Positions 11,701 to 22,700 of a stretch of DNA of 64,000 nt are shown here, piece after piece. Each line of letters opens with the position of its first letter. The stretch's first letter is position 1. The notes under the pieces were generated by a model. The model had not been told where the DNA came from. It saw only the letters and a list, made by a program, of their open reading frames with translations, and searched no databases. Made by a program: the position numbers and the translations under genes. Origin of the DNA: Heterotrichella gracilis (taxonomy: Eukaryota > Sar > Xanthophyceae > Tribonematales > Xanthonemataceae); the NCBI GenBank assembly GCA_032358255.1, contig JAULBX010005553.1, forward strand, positions 186,001 through 250,000. Direction: 5' to 3'.

Positions 11701-12959
11701 ATGGCCAGAAACCGTGCCGTGCAAGTTCCACTGCCTGGCGCTTTGCTGTGGTCACGGCTGTGATCCATATGCATGCGTATGCCACCCTGGCCATGCTCGT
11801 GCCTCCGATGTCAGACAGCATGGCAACCTTTCCCACGCTGCTCCCGCATCCTCGTGCGGCGCTCATGCTTATGTATTTCCAATGCAGAACCCCTGCCTGA
11901 CTCGCCCATGCAAGTAGACCCTACCTTGTGCCGGAGGAACTCCGGGCAAGACCTGAACAGGTCTGGCAGCAGGTTGTGGAGCAGCGCCTCGAACCGGGCC
12001 TTGTAGGCTGGAGGGATGCAGTACCAGGACTTTGGGGCGCCATAGTGCAGGTAGTTCACGCTGTGCAGGTCCATGTCCTCCGCATGCCTGGCAATGGGGG
12101 GCGGGATTGGGGTTGCTATGCTATGGAAAAACTATGGATGCACCACCAGAACAGCTGATATGCAGGGTTGCTGTGCAAGTCAAGATCTGGCCCCTGTGCA
12201 AGTCTTTTTCCGAGGAGAGATATGCTCCACAGTTTGGCATGCGAAGCCCCTTCTTGGATTAAATGCAGAAAGGCCAAGCAGGGTCTGTTGCAAAACTATG
12301 GTGCCACTGCGGGCTACATCCCAGTGCCACTCACCAGGCGAAAAAGCTCCTCCACATGCCGAAGTACAGGTAGGGCGTGTTCACCCCTGGCAGCGTCAGC
12401 CCATGCTTCTCCAAACACCTGGTCAGCAAGCTGTCCAGGTGGCGCAGGTTCCAGCCCTGCAAGACAAGATCCATGAGACCACTCCGAGACGGACTCAGGG
12501 TCCAAGGCAGGGTTGTGTGCAGCCTGGCCGTACCTTGTGGTTCGCATCAAAGAGGGAACCTTCCACGTCTGCGCCGTACATGGGAGGCCGCAGCGTGACG
12601 TTCTGCCAGAACTTTCGCTCAAGCTCCTCCGTGCTGCCCCTGATGCTCTCCGCTGGCACACACTCGGGATCGCCGGCTGCCCTGGCGAACTCAGCCACGC
12701 TCATGGCCCTCTCCTCCACCAGCAGTGTGCGGTACAGTCCCTTCCTCCCAGTAGCATGCTGCCTGATGGGACGAGGGATGGCGATGTCGGGGTCCTTCTC
12801 ATAGCCAGCTTTCCTTGGCGTCCAGCCCTTGGGCGGGACGAGCTTGCAGATGCCCGCAGAGGCAAACTTCCTCTCTATGCTCGAGACGTAGGTTTCAAAA
12901 CTGCCTGCTACGTCTTTATCGTTTGGCCTAAAAACGGGACACTCAAGCTGCACCCCCAT
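8708..12959 (-). CDS. KDM4/JMJD2-type JmjC histone demethylase with H1-like tail
   Basis: Seven exons, 558 aa, read from high to low coordinates: 12959-12534, 12456-12335, 12087-11925, 11348-11255, 10603-10440, 9875-9635, 9174-8708. The protein is an Fe(II)/2-oxoglutarate lysine demethylase expected to act on H3K9me or H3K36me in the nucleus. JmjN (about residues 6-45) starts [19 protein letters not shown]. The JmjC core keeps the iron ligands H184, E186 (HAED) and H272 ([17 protein letters not shown]). It also keeps the KDM4-specific zinc site C230, H236, C302, C304 (CxxxxxH and CTC). The part after about residue 323 is not typical: first a Ser/Asp/Glu tract near 341-360, then about 155 residues rich in Lys, Pro and Ala with [12 protein letters not shown]-type motifs like a histone H1 tail. 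No PHD or Tudor domain is present. The intron after exon 5 holds a dispersed repeat copy. Confidence 0.88.
9741..9838 (-). repeat. Ser/Asp-Glu codon repeat tract in the JmjC gene
   Basis: Repeated AGTGAC/AGCGAG codons (minus strand) encode the acidic Ser-Asp/Glu linker between the catalytic core and the basic tail of the demethylase. The run is likely length-variable and rich in casein-kinase-2-like sites. Confidence 0.7.
9962..10405 (-). repeat. Dispersed repeat, copy A, filling an intron
   Basis: About 440 bp that matches 13112-13563 in the same orientation with many substitutions and small indels. Shared blocks include GATGTTTCCCACA, TTCAAAAATGGGGG, GAGTACGGCATTCAGGGGTGG, TACCCTGTCACTGCTT and CACCTGGCATGCAGCTG. 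It makes up most of the 564-bp intron between exons 5 and 6 of the JmjC gene. No transposase frame or obvious terminal inverted repeats are visible. Confidence 0.85.
11394..11419. repeat. (GT)n microsatellite
   Basis: An uninterrupted run of about 12 GT units within the intron between exons 4 and 5 of the JmjC gene. Confidence 0.9.
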
Positions 12960-14059
12960 TTCCTACTCCAGTTGAGGCACACACAAACGACCAGTCCATA
13001 AGCCTACGCACAACAGTGCCTACTTTCCATAGCCTGTGCGTGCCAGGGCCCACAGCAGCAGTGTTATTCCGCCGTCACCAAGCTTGAAAGAGGATGTGAC
13101 CAGGACAAGAGTTTCAGCCAGATGTTTCCCACAGAAAACCTCAGAAAGCGCAGGGAGACGTGGCAACGAGTCAGCAAAGACAACTGCACACCAAGAACAA
13201 AGGCAGAGACTTGTGGTTTGTGCTTTGAGTGTTTCTATTGGCGACCTTCGAGAAGTAGCCGCTCTCTCCACGCACTCTTCATCAAAAGCCATTTTCAACC
13301 CCACTCAAATTTCGAAATTCAAAAATGGGGGTGTTTAATTCTGAGTACGGCATTCAGGGGTGGCCCCCTCAGCAATGCGGGCATTTAGAGGTGCCACCAG
13401 CATATATCTGTTTGTGTTGCCACAAATACCCTGTCACTGCTTGACCATATAGCTAGGAAGCAGCAACAACAATTCGCAGGTACGACGGAGTGTCTGCGGT
13501 GGATCGCGCGCAGTCAATCACCCCAGCGAGACAAAGCAAACACCTGGCATGCAGCTGAACGTGGAAAGGGTGACAATGCTGCAAACATTTGCTGCAGTGC
13601 TATGCTACAAACGCATAAAATTTTCAAAATCAACAGTAACTTTACCCGCACATACTTGTGCACACACCAAATATTGGCGAGGCTAGTGGGGTTCAAGCCT
13701 TGATCCTCAAAGCCTCTTTGGCTGCCTAGGAATACAACGCGAACCAGCTTGTTCTCTCCCAACCTGCCTGACACTTGCAAAAATATAAGAAAATACAAAA
13801 CACAAGATGAATCTAGCAGTTCACCAGTCTCTACTCCACGTCATGCCACCTGCGATTTGGGAGACATGGGCACATGCGGCTGCATGGCCAGCCTCTGCAA
13901 AACAGCCCTCAACCAGCAAAACCCCGGCTGCAACTGACTGACTTTGCAGCACAGACCAACTCAAAGCCTCAACAAAATCTGGCCACTGATCCGACAATAC
14001 GCCAGTAGACTGACCCTCGTGCAATCCGGCACGCTTGTCGCGGGGCTTCGCTCCCTGCC
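12960..14059. other. Upstream region of the JmjC gene and 3' flank of DHAR
   Basis: Both flanking genes are on the minus strand, so this holds the JmjC promoter (near 12960-13110) and the DHAR 3' region. Copy B of the dispersed repeat occupies 13112-13563. No coding exon is supported. Confidence 0.5.
13112..13563 (-). repeat. Dispersed repeat, copy B, upstream of the JmjC gene
   Basis: The partner of the copy at 9962-10405, in the same orientation, starting about 150 bp upstream of the JmjC start codon. The two copies differ by many substitutions, so the duplication is old. The element could be a non-autonomous transposon or an introner-like sequence. Confidence 0.85.
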
Positions 14060-15928
14060 CTACTTCTGCAGCTTTGCTCCCCACCCCTTGAGCACCAGCT
14101 CATCCGCATAAGCGGTGTGCTGCCAGCTGGGGCGGGCCTTCACGCGCTCCATGTACCCACCCACGGCAGGGTACTTGGAGGGGATGTCATAGCCCTGCAA
14201 GGTAGGGGCAGGGTTAACTGGGGGTAGGCCCTATTGGTGCCCATAATCTCTGTTGGAAATATGCGGCACAGGTATGAAGGAATGCCCACACATGCCCATG
14301 GCCTGATCTGGCCAGCTGCCGACCAATGCAGCCGGCCTTATGGACCTATAAATGACTCCAAGCCAAGGTTTGCTGGGCATCGGTGGCGTGGGTATGGGCC
14401 ATGCCCACCAATGTCACTATGTGGCAAACGGACACAGTGGCGGCCATGTTACCTTGAATTGCTTGCACGCCACAGTGGCATGGTGCAGCTTGGGTGCCAG
14501 GGCAGCGTCTGCAGCACCAAACACGTCGCCGCCGATGTATGCCCTGCCATCTACACGAGGCGCAAAGGAAAAGTCAGCGGGCTGGCATGGGACAGCGGGA
14601 TCCTGACAGCATTGGCTTGCTGGTGTCAGCAGGTCCCAACACACTGAGATGACATGCATCTCCGATGATGAGATTTCGTGCAGCATGACTGCTTCACTAC
14701 ATAAAACGCATGAAACGCCAGGCATGCTGGGCAAGTGCCACAGATGTGTTTGGGGAGCGAGCCAACGCATCAAGGTATTTGGCCTTGCCTGCCAGGGCGT
14801 CGCTGAACGCCTGCAGCTCTGTCTCCAGGGCTGCCTTCTTCTCACCCTCCTCCTCAGGCGAGCTGGTGAAGAACTTCACAAAGGCGCCAAAGATGCCAGA
14901 GCCCCTGCACAGGTACCAGTGTGAGAAGGGTCAGACCTCCACGCCAGTGTGCGGTGCGTACCCTAGGGTTTGAGAGGGTGCTGACGCAACCCAGCCACGT
15001 AGAAAGGACGCAGCAAGAAGTGCAGGAACAGGTTTGGTGTGGTGAACCAGACAGAGCATGCAGGGGTGCGTGTAACGGCACTCACGTGGTAGGCGCAGAC
15101 TCTGAGGTGCCGAGGGCAGGCTCTGGAAACTTTTCCTCCAGGTAGTCGGCAATCGTTCCAGAGTCCACCACCCACTTGTCTTCCTCCAGGTCCTTGAATA
15201 CCGGCACTGAACCAGCTGGGTTGATCTCAAACAGCCTGTAGGTGGAGGCAAACTAAGCAAAGCGTGGAGGCAAAACGAAGCAATGGGGTTGTGGTCATGG
15301 GCAAGGGCGTAGGTGGATGGCAATGGCACTCTGGTGGTTGTGTTTGCACATACGTGAAAGGCTGAACTTGTGGAAATACTTCGATTCTCAGGTCCTGAAC
15401 AGGTCTATTGGTGCCAAAGTCTTGTGCATCCTTGAGCAGTGGTCACATGCAATGTGCCAGCCCACTCACGCACCACCTACCAGGCAGGTTTGTCACCAAA
15501 GTCGATGTACTTCTTTGAATAAGGTATGGTCTTCTCCTCCAATGTGAGAAGTGCCCTGTGGCAGAAGGGGCCTGCAGCAAAGATTAAAGAGGTTGGCCAA
15601 GTGTTGGACTGTGCAATGGTGAGTGCATTGCAATGCCTAATGCCGAATGCTTCCGATGGTTTCGGGGAGAAAGCCCTTACTGCCGTGTGCTAGCGATATC
15701 ACTATATCCATACAGCTCAACCCCTGCCATATTGTACTCACAGTCGCCCAGTATGTTGTTCTCTGGATCTCCCTTAACCCAGATCTCGCCCTTGTCAGCA
15801 GCTGCTGCCATAACGGAAGACCTCTGGAAGCACACCCGCGTCTTTGAAGCCGATTTGCCGACCCTGAACTGAAAGGGCGCCCTGTTGAGGTTGCAACACA
15901 GCGCAGATCGTGTGGCGATGGCGTTCAT
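14060..15928 (-). CDS. DHAR: Plastid dehydroascorbate reductase (DHAR, GST superfamily)
   Basis: Six exons, 258 aa, read from high to low: 15928-15742, 15571-15481, 15235-15086, 14904-14789, 14550-14453, 14194-14060. It reduces dehydroascorbate to ascorbate with glutathione. The thioredoxin-fold domain starts after about residue 50 and has the catalytic motif CPFC (C63-C66, assembled across intron 1) followed by HRALLTLEEK. The glutathione-site element INPAGSVPVFKD and DSGTIADYLEEKFPEP follow. The C-terminal helical domain has AYIGGDVFGAADAALAPKL, matching plant DHAR without gaps. The first 45 or so residues are rich in Ser, Arg and Ala and look like a chloroplast transit peptide; the start is the first ATG in exon 1. 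Intron 4 appears to use a GC donor (GCAAGG), because only that joint restores the family alignment and phase. It is divergent from the TBP gene. Confidence 0.92.
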
Positions 15929-16444
15929 CTCTCGGCACACTGGATGCGCTGCAAGAGCTCGTGTGGGGTGCCCTTCACAGCGCAGTCTGGTTTCGCTCAG
16001 GCAAACTTCCTTAAGCTACAAGAATACAAGCAACATTTACTGGCGGTCCAAAAGATTTAAGGTGCACTTCGTTGCATTGCTTTCATTGCATCCAGTGCGT
16101 CCAGTAAATATTTTGGGAGACCCATAATTTTTGGTATTATCCCGAAATGTGGGCTGCATTGCCCAAACGGCTGCACTATATAAGCACCAACGCACCACAC
16201 CTCGGGCTGTTCAACCTGGCGAGCTTCAGCAAACTTGTGGAAACCTGCAAGCAGACGCATTTGCTGTCGCCCCTAGGGAGTTCCACCACACTCCCAGTCT
16301 TTGATAGCATTGCCGGTTGGTTTGTAAACACCACTGATAGGTGCAGTGAACAACCAGGCCTAACACAACGCGTGCGTGGGCAAACAGAGGGACTTTGACC
16401 TCTGCTTGTGCCAACCCTCAGCTTGTGAGCAGATAGGAGGTCAG
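15929..16444. promoter_or_regulatory. Divergent promoter region between DHAR and TBP
   Basis: This 516-bp gap separates the two start codons. It contains TATATAAG at 16177-16184, oriented toward TBP and 261 bp upstream of its ATG. No matching element was noticed for DHAR. Confidence 0.6.
16177..16184 (+). promoter_or_regulatory. TATA box candidate for TBP
   Basis: TATATAAG, a near-perfect TATA consensus. If it is used, the 5' UTR of the TATA-binding protein mRNA would be roughly 230 bases. It could also bind the gene's own product, giving autoregulation, which is an inference. Confidence 0.5.
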
Positions 16445-17853
16445 ATGGAGGACAACATGGAGCTCGCAGCCATTGCTGCTGCAGTTGCGGAGGACAACCC
16501 AGACCCCAGCAACGACGCCCCAGCAGAAGTGGCGGAGGTCATAGATATGGAGAAACACAAGTCCGGTATCGTCCCCGTGCTGCAAAACATCGTGGCCACT
16601 GTGAACCTAGACGTCAAGCTGGATTTGAAGGCCATTGCCCTCCACGCCAGGAACGCAGAGTACAACCCAAAGGTGGGGTGGGGGGGCACACCTTTGCTGC
16701 TGTGCAGTCAACCACGTTGCAGCTTTCAAACTGCATACATGCCAGGTTGAGGGTCTAACTTGCTGGCCACTGTGCAGCGCTTTGCAGCGGTCATCATGAG
16801 GATCAGGGAACCCAAGACAACAGCCCTCATATTTGCTTCTGGAAAAATGGTAAGCTTGCCAACTCCTCTTGCTACAGCTGTTCTGTATTGCGAGGAATGC
16901 AAGCTAACACAGTTTCCTGACAGGTGTGCACTGGCGCCAAAAGCGAACAACAGTCAAAGCTGGCAGCCAGAAAGGTAAACTGCCTGGGCAATCACTCTAT
17001 GCTTTCCCTTTGCATGTGCAAGGCAGGCTTCTCAAACTGGTGTTACCATTGCAGTACTGCCGAATCATCCAAAAGCTGGGGTTCCCCGCTCAATTGAAGG
17101 AGTTCAAAATACAAAATATCGTCGGCTCCTGTGACGTGAAGTTCCCCATCCGCTTGGAGGGCCTGGCATACACACACGGGTACTTCTGCAGTGTAAGTGG
17201 CTTTGCAACGAGCAGCTTGTACCACGCACTGTTAAAGCTGCCATATGCAAAGAGTAAAACAAGCTTGTTGCCTTCCAACAGTTGCAAGCTTGTTGCAGCT
17301 TATCCAGTTCAACGTGCCACAACCCACCCTCATCCTTCTGTGCACTGTGCAGTACGAGCCAGAGCTGTTCCCTGGCCTCATCTACCGCATGAAGCAGCCC
17401 AAGATTGTGCTCCTCATCTTTGTGTCTGGCAAGGTGGTCCTAACGGGCGCCAAGCACCGGGATGAGATCTACCAGGCCTTTGAGCAGATCTACCCCACGC
17501 TCAAGGAGTTCCGCAAGGGTGACGCGGAGCCCATGCCGGACGCAGCAGCACTGGAGGCACCACCGGTGAGTCGCACAGGGTACTCAGCACAGAGCAATAG
17601 TTGCTGACTTGTAGGGCTGACATGCCACCAGCCACCCGTCACTCGTCGCGTGGCGTTTGCAGGCACTGCGTGCACGACATACACAACTCATCCAGTTGCC
17701 ATACAGCATCCAAATCCCTTAAAAGTTGGGTGTTGGCTGCTTGTGTGACGAATCCCCCTTGTGGTGTAGGCCCCACTGGCGCTGCCTGCCCCCGAGGCTG
17801 CCCCTGCTGCCGCCATACCAGTGGATGTGGGCAGGCCTCAGGAGCAGCTGTAG
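16445..17853 (+). CDS. TBP: TATA-binding protein (TBP)
   Basis: Six exons all ending in phase 0: 16445-16672, 16778-16849, 16924-16974, 17055-17192, 17353-17565, 17770-17853; 261 aa. The general transcription factor subunit bends TATA DNA for all three RNA polymerases. Both saddle repeats are present: repeat 1 begins [19 protein letters not shown] at about residue 44, and repeat 2 begins [19 protein letters not shown]. The four intercalating phenylalanines are retained ([29 protein letters not shown]). The N-terminal region is short and acidic. After the usual C-terminal LKEFRK there is an extra tail of about 45 residues rich in Ala and Pro, spread over two exons, which most TBPs lack. A TGTAA pentamer follows at 18015-18019. 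Confidence 0.97.
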
Positions 17854-19786
17854 CCGCACATACACACCACTGCGCTGCAGCGCTTGGGGGCTGACAGCCG
17901 GGATGAGCAGGGATGCACGCAGCCAAGCAGGGCAGGATCGGGGAATGGGGCACAGCTAAGCAGGGCATACAGCATACAGCTGAACAGGGTTGGGGAAGGG
18001 GCAATCACAGACATTGTAAAAGGTGCTTTCAGCGCGTCATAGACAAACTGCCAGCAGCGCTGGCAACAGGCAATTGACAGCAAGGTGGCTACGTCCGAGG
18101 TGGTTGGAGACCCTGCTGGAGGCCAGTTGCACTGCTTGGGGCGGGCAGCCGGGGCACTCGCCTTCAATACCATTGCATGCGGCGTGGATATTTTGCTTCA
18201 CGCTGTGGGGCGCGCTGAGGGTTCCTGCAGGGGGCAGAGTTGGCTTGGGCTATTGGGCAGGAGTGGGCCATTTGGTGCGCGTATCATCCCTCAGCAGACT
18301 GGATCAAGTGGCGGAGCATAGGAGGGAGGGGGGGAAGGGAGGAACTCCCATTGCGCAATGCCGGTTGGTGTTGGCATGGTTGGGGTGCCGGCTTGGAGTA
18401 GCTGAGAGCACTGGCAGCGTGAGTGTATTTGTCGAACACCTTTTAAGTTCGATTAATGTATAACAAAAAAATATACACTACCTAGACTGCTGTGTAATGC
18501 TAGTAACATATTGTTGAATTTCTTTGCTGACAAACAGCACTGGCCCAATGTCTTTTCCCGCTCCGCTGCGGAGGGCCCCAATTTTTTGCTGCACAAAATG
18601 CGGCTTAGCAATACCTGCGCACACTTAGTGATGCATTCTGCAGTGCGGTCACAAACTCGCAATTTTTTCATATGGTGCTCATAAAGGCATTATTGCCACG
18701 GTGCAACTGCATCCCGTTTCCACCACATTGCACTACACGGCATTGCACAACCTGCACTAGTAGTACTCTGTGGTTGAAACCCTGTATCTGCACCGTGGTT
18801 GGCCCATTGCTTTTCCTTGGCCACAGTTGGTTACCAGTGACACCAACTAACACTTGTCGTTTTTAATTGAGCAACCCTGGGCTCCTGTAGAGCACTTAGC
18901 TGCTTACTAGAGTTAATTAGCAACGTTGCTTCGAAGCCAGGATTCTGGCTGTGGGTATAGGCTAAGTGCAACCGCTTGCATGCTGCAGCTGAATTGTACT
19001 TTGGCAACCCTAGGTCGGTTGGGTCTCCCCATTGTTGATTCATATCTTTATGCGACTGTAATAAACTCCTATTCATATGATCTGGACCTGTATGTGATGC
19101 CTGTGTACTGGAGCCACTACACAGGCATCACACCCTTCTTGGCCAGCCGTGCGCCATTCAACGCAGTCTGTGTCCACTGGCTCAACAGTGTCACTTTGTG
19201 GTCACCAGAGTGGGCCTTGGGACCTTCAGTGCGAAGCACCTACCGTAGCTGCTTCGCACTGAGCTGAGCTGCATGTGGAACCAAACTTTGAGCTCTACAC
19301 TTAACATCCGGGGTAAATGCAGACCTTCTTTTAACTTTTACCGTGTGTACACCTAACGTCAAACGAGTAGGTGAGGCTGAGCGCTGTTCCTCGATGGGGA
19401 ACCTCCATCGGGATTCCACTTGTGAAAACCCTGGGAGGGTGTTGGGTGCCTACATTATGTACGGTACATACTGCTGGCTCCTACAAGCTCAGGCGCAAAT
19501 ATAAGCTCAGGTTTCGCTCGCTAACGAAACTGTACTCCCTGATTGAGCGCAAGTGCGCACAACTGACCCAATAGTTGCAAACCAATTGACCACTTGGCTC
19601 CGTTACGGCAGTGGTGTGCATCTTGGGTCCTGTTTCACCTTGTCACTTTGTTTCTCGACAAGGCTGCTCGTAGACTTATCGTTTCTGGTTTAATAAAGAG
19701 ATACTGAAACTCAGCTTGCCGCACTGTAACAGTACATTGTATCGCGCTGAGTTGGCAAAATGCATGCATGAGACATGCAGTGAGCG
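17854..19786. other. Intergenic region between TBP and PWP2
   Basis: The left part is the TBP 3' region with TGTAA at 18015. The remainder is about 1.5 kb of lower-GC sequence with no exon-like frames, and it must include the PWP2 promoter. Nothing else was recognised. Confidence 0.5.
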
Positions 19787-22700
19787 ATGAACTTCCAATT
19801 TTCAAACCTTCTGGGCGCGCCGTACAGAGGAGGAAACCTGGTGGTACATGGGAACGAACTGCTGTCGCCTGTAGGAAACAGGGTATCGCAGGTAGGTTGG
19901 AGGGCGAGCTGCCCTTTCCTGAAGTGGTGGCTAGCGCACATGCATGCATATACCAAGCCGCCATGGGACGTCGTCGTGCGAGAGCGGAGCAGACGTGCGT
20001 GCCCATAGTTGCCAAACGGCTATAAACTCTTCGTCTTGAACTGTACTTTGAATATGAGCTGCGCAACCTCGTCGTTTGTCATATGCTGCTGTCACCGAGG
20101 GAGAGCTGAGGCTATCACGGCAGTCTGTGCTGGACTTGTCACTTGAACCGACTTTAAGTTGTTGCATGCCATTGAGCAAGTGCTAGTGGTCCCATCCCAC
20201 GTATCCATTGCGTGCGCAGGCATGGTTGCACAGGCATGCATGCGTACCTGCCCAGTATCTGAGAACCCCAGCAAGGGTCAGCGTGTGAGAATACGGCCAT
20301 GCTTTGCACCTGACATCCTGCCTGGCTGCAGGTTGACCTTGTGCAATCCACCAGCTCCACGCTGCCCTTTGAGAACCGCACACAGGTGGGCGCCAGGTCA
20401 ACCCTACAAGAAACCCTAACTGTGCGTGACACTGGAGACCATATGACTATTGAAGAGTGGCAAAGCTGGCCAAAGCTACCTATTGTGGGGATTTTGATGC
20501 ATGCTTCATTTATGCACAACACGCAGGACACACACACACATACACGACATATAGAAGTCTTCCACGAACTAGGGGTTCGCACACGCTTTCTGCGGGCAAC
20601 ACGATTCCAGCCCTGCCCTATTGTGGACATGGCACACCCTCACCGGGCACCCACTCTACTATGCATCACACTCCTGGCATTGCAATCCCCACTAATCCCT
20701 GCCACGCACTTGCCTGCGCCCCAGATCGAGACCCTCTGCCTGAGCCCCGATGGCACGCTGCTCCTGGCGATCGACGTGGACGGCAAATCGGTGTTGATCA
20801 ACCGCCGCCGCCAGGCGCTGCTGCACCACTTCTCCTTCAAGGGGCGGGTACACGTGGCCAAATGCAGCCCCGACGGGCGCTACATCGCCGCGGGGGTGGG
20901 CAAGGTGCTGCAGGTGTGGCGCATGCCCACGCTTCAGAAGGTGCTGTCTCCTATGGAGTTGCACAGGCAGTATGGCGGGTGCCACGGTGACATCACCGCC
21001 ATGGACTGGAGCCCTGACTCCAAGTGGATCGCGGTGACCTCCAAGGACCTGACCGCCAGGTGGGCATGATGCCGTGCATGGGTGTAGGTGTAGGGTTTTA
21101 ATTTGAAGATGTGATGCATGGGTGAAGGTGTAGGTTTTTGGTGTAGGATTTGGTGCGTATGTGTAGTTTAGGGTACAGGGTGACTTGCATATCATGAGAG
21201 CATGTTACACCAAAGAGAAGCTGCGCCATGTGTGGTTGTGGCACCTATTTGTGTATATCGAAGTGCAAGGACTTGCCGCGGGCTGTGCTGCACTTCCAAC
21301 AGCAACAGACTGCCTTCACCAACAGTGCCGCGTCATGTAATTGTGCGCTGTCACTATTTTGGTTCCCACCACGCCGCCTCCCTTGTCCCAGGATCTTTTC
21401 AGCGGAAGCTCTGGAAGGGTACAGGTCGCCCACCCTGGCCGCCCACCGCGACACCCCCATTGCGGTATTCTGGGCCAACCCCCTGGCGGCAACCGCTGCG
21501 CAGCTGGCGGGCAAAACCCCGCCAAACCTATACACCCTAGCTAGGGACGGGGTGGTGGTGTCGTGGGTGTACACCCCCCCTGAGGAAGGAGCAGGGGAGG
21601 AGGCGGGTGCAAGGGTGGCGGAGGAGGAGGGGAGTGGGAGTGGAGCAGAGAGCGATGGGGAGGGGGAGGGCGACAGGAGAGAGGGGAAGAGGGTGAAACG
21701 GGAGGAGCCAGGGGAGCAATGGATGAAGCTTTCTGGTGAGAGGGGAACGCCTTCGGGCCACAAGAGACAGGGGGCTGCTGTCCTGTCAGCTTGCCATACA
21801 TATCCATCCATAATGTGCTGTTCAGTCTTTAGGTGACAGTGAAATCACTTGCTAGGCTGGAACCGCTCGATGCTACCTGTGCAACTCTGCGATTTGGCTT
21901 TTGTTGGAATGCCATGTAGCTACTTCAGCATACCCACCTGGCCCTTCCTCGTCTGCAGGTGGCAAGTGGCGGTTCTCGGAGAAATCCTTCCTCAACACAA
22001 GGGGGGCAAAGGTGTCATCCGCGGACTTCCACCGGGGTTCAGGGGTGCTGGTGGCAGGATACACTTCGGGCATATTCGAGATTGTGCAGGTAGGCGAGGG
22101 TGGATCAGGGGGGGACATGTTCAAAACCAGGCCCGTGTGTGGGCTCGAAAACCAATGGTGAAGAACGCTGGCATCACTCACAAGGCACATGGCGTAATTG
22201 TGGCATATTGTCCACAGCCGCAGTTGTATGCAATATCTGCAGCGCCCTTGCCTTGATACATGCACACCCTCCTGCTCTGATTCCTTGCTCACCCACTTTC
22301 TGCGCTTGCAGATGCCCGAGTTCCAGACCCTACAAACCCTAAGCGCCTCCAAGGAGCGCATCACCGCGGTCAAATTCAACGCCAACGGGGACTGGATCTG
22401 CCTGGGGGTGGCCAAGCTTGGCCAGCTGCTGGTGTGGGAGTGGCGGTCTGAGAGCTATGTGCTGAAGCAGCAGGGGCACTACTTTGATGTTGCGGCGCTG
22501 GCGTTCTCGCCAGATGGGGCCTACCTGGCAACTGGGGCGGACGACTGCAAGGTAGGGTCTGGCTACGGTGTCGGTGTAGGGTTGTTGGATGGGTGGGTGC
22601 AAATTTGCTGTATCCAGTATCAGTGCACGTCCCAATGATGTGGCATATTGGTGGCCTGCATTGCACGTAAGTAAACAATGCTGCTTGTCCATAGGCGTGG

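Noticed and set aside
14453-15928. EF1-gamma or generic glutathione S-transferase instead of DHAR
   Set aside because: The CPFC motif with EKTIPYSKKYIDF and the C-terminal AxxAALAPKL region match DHAR, and no EF1-gamma C-terminal domain is present.
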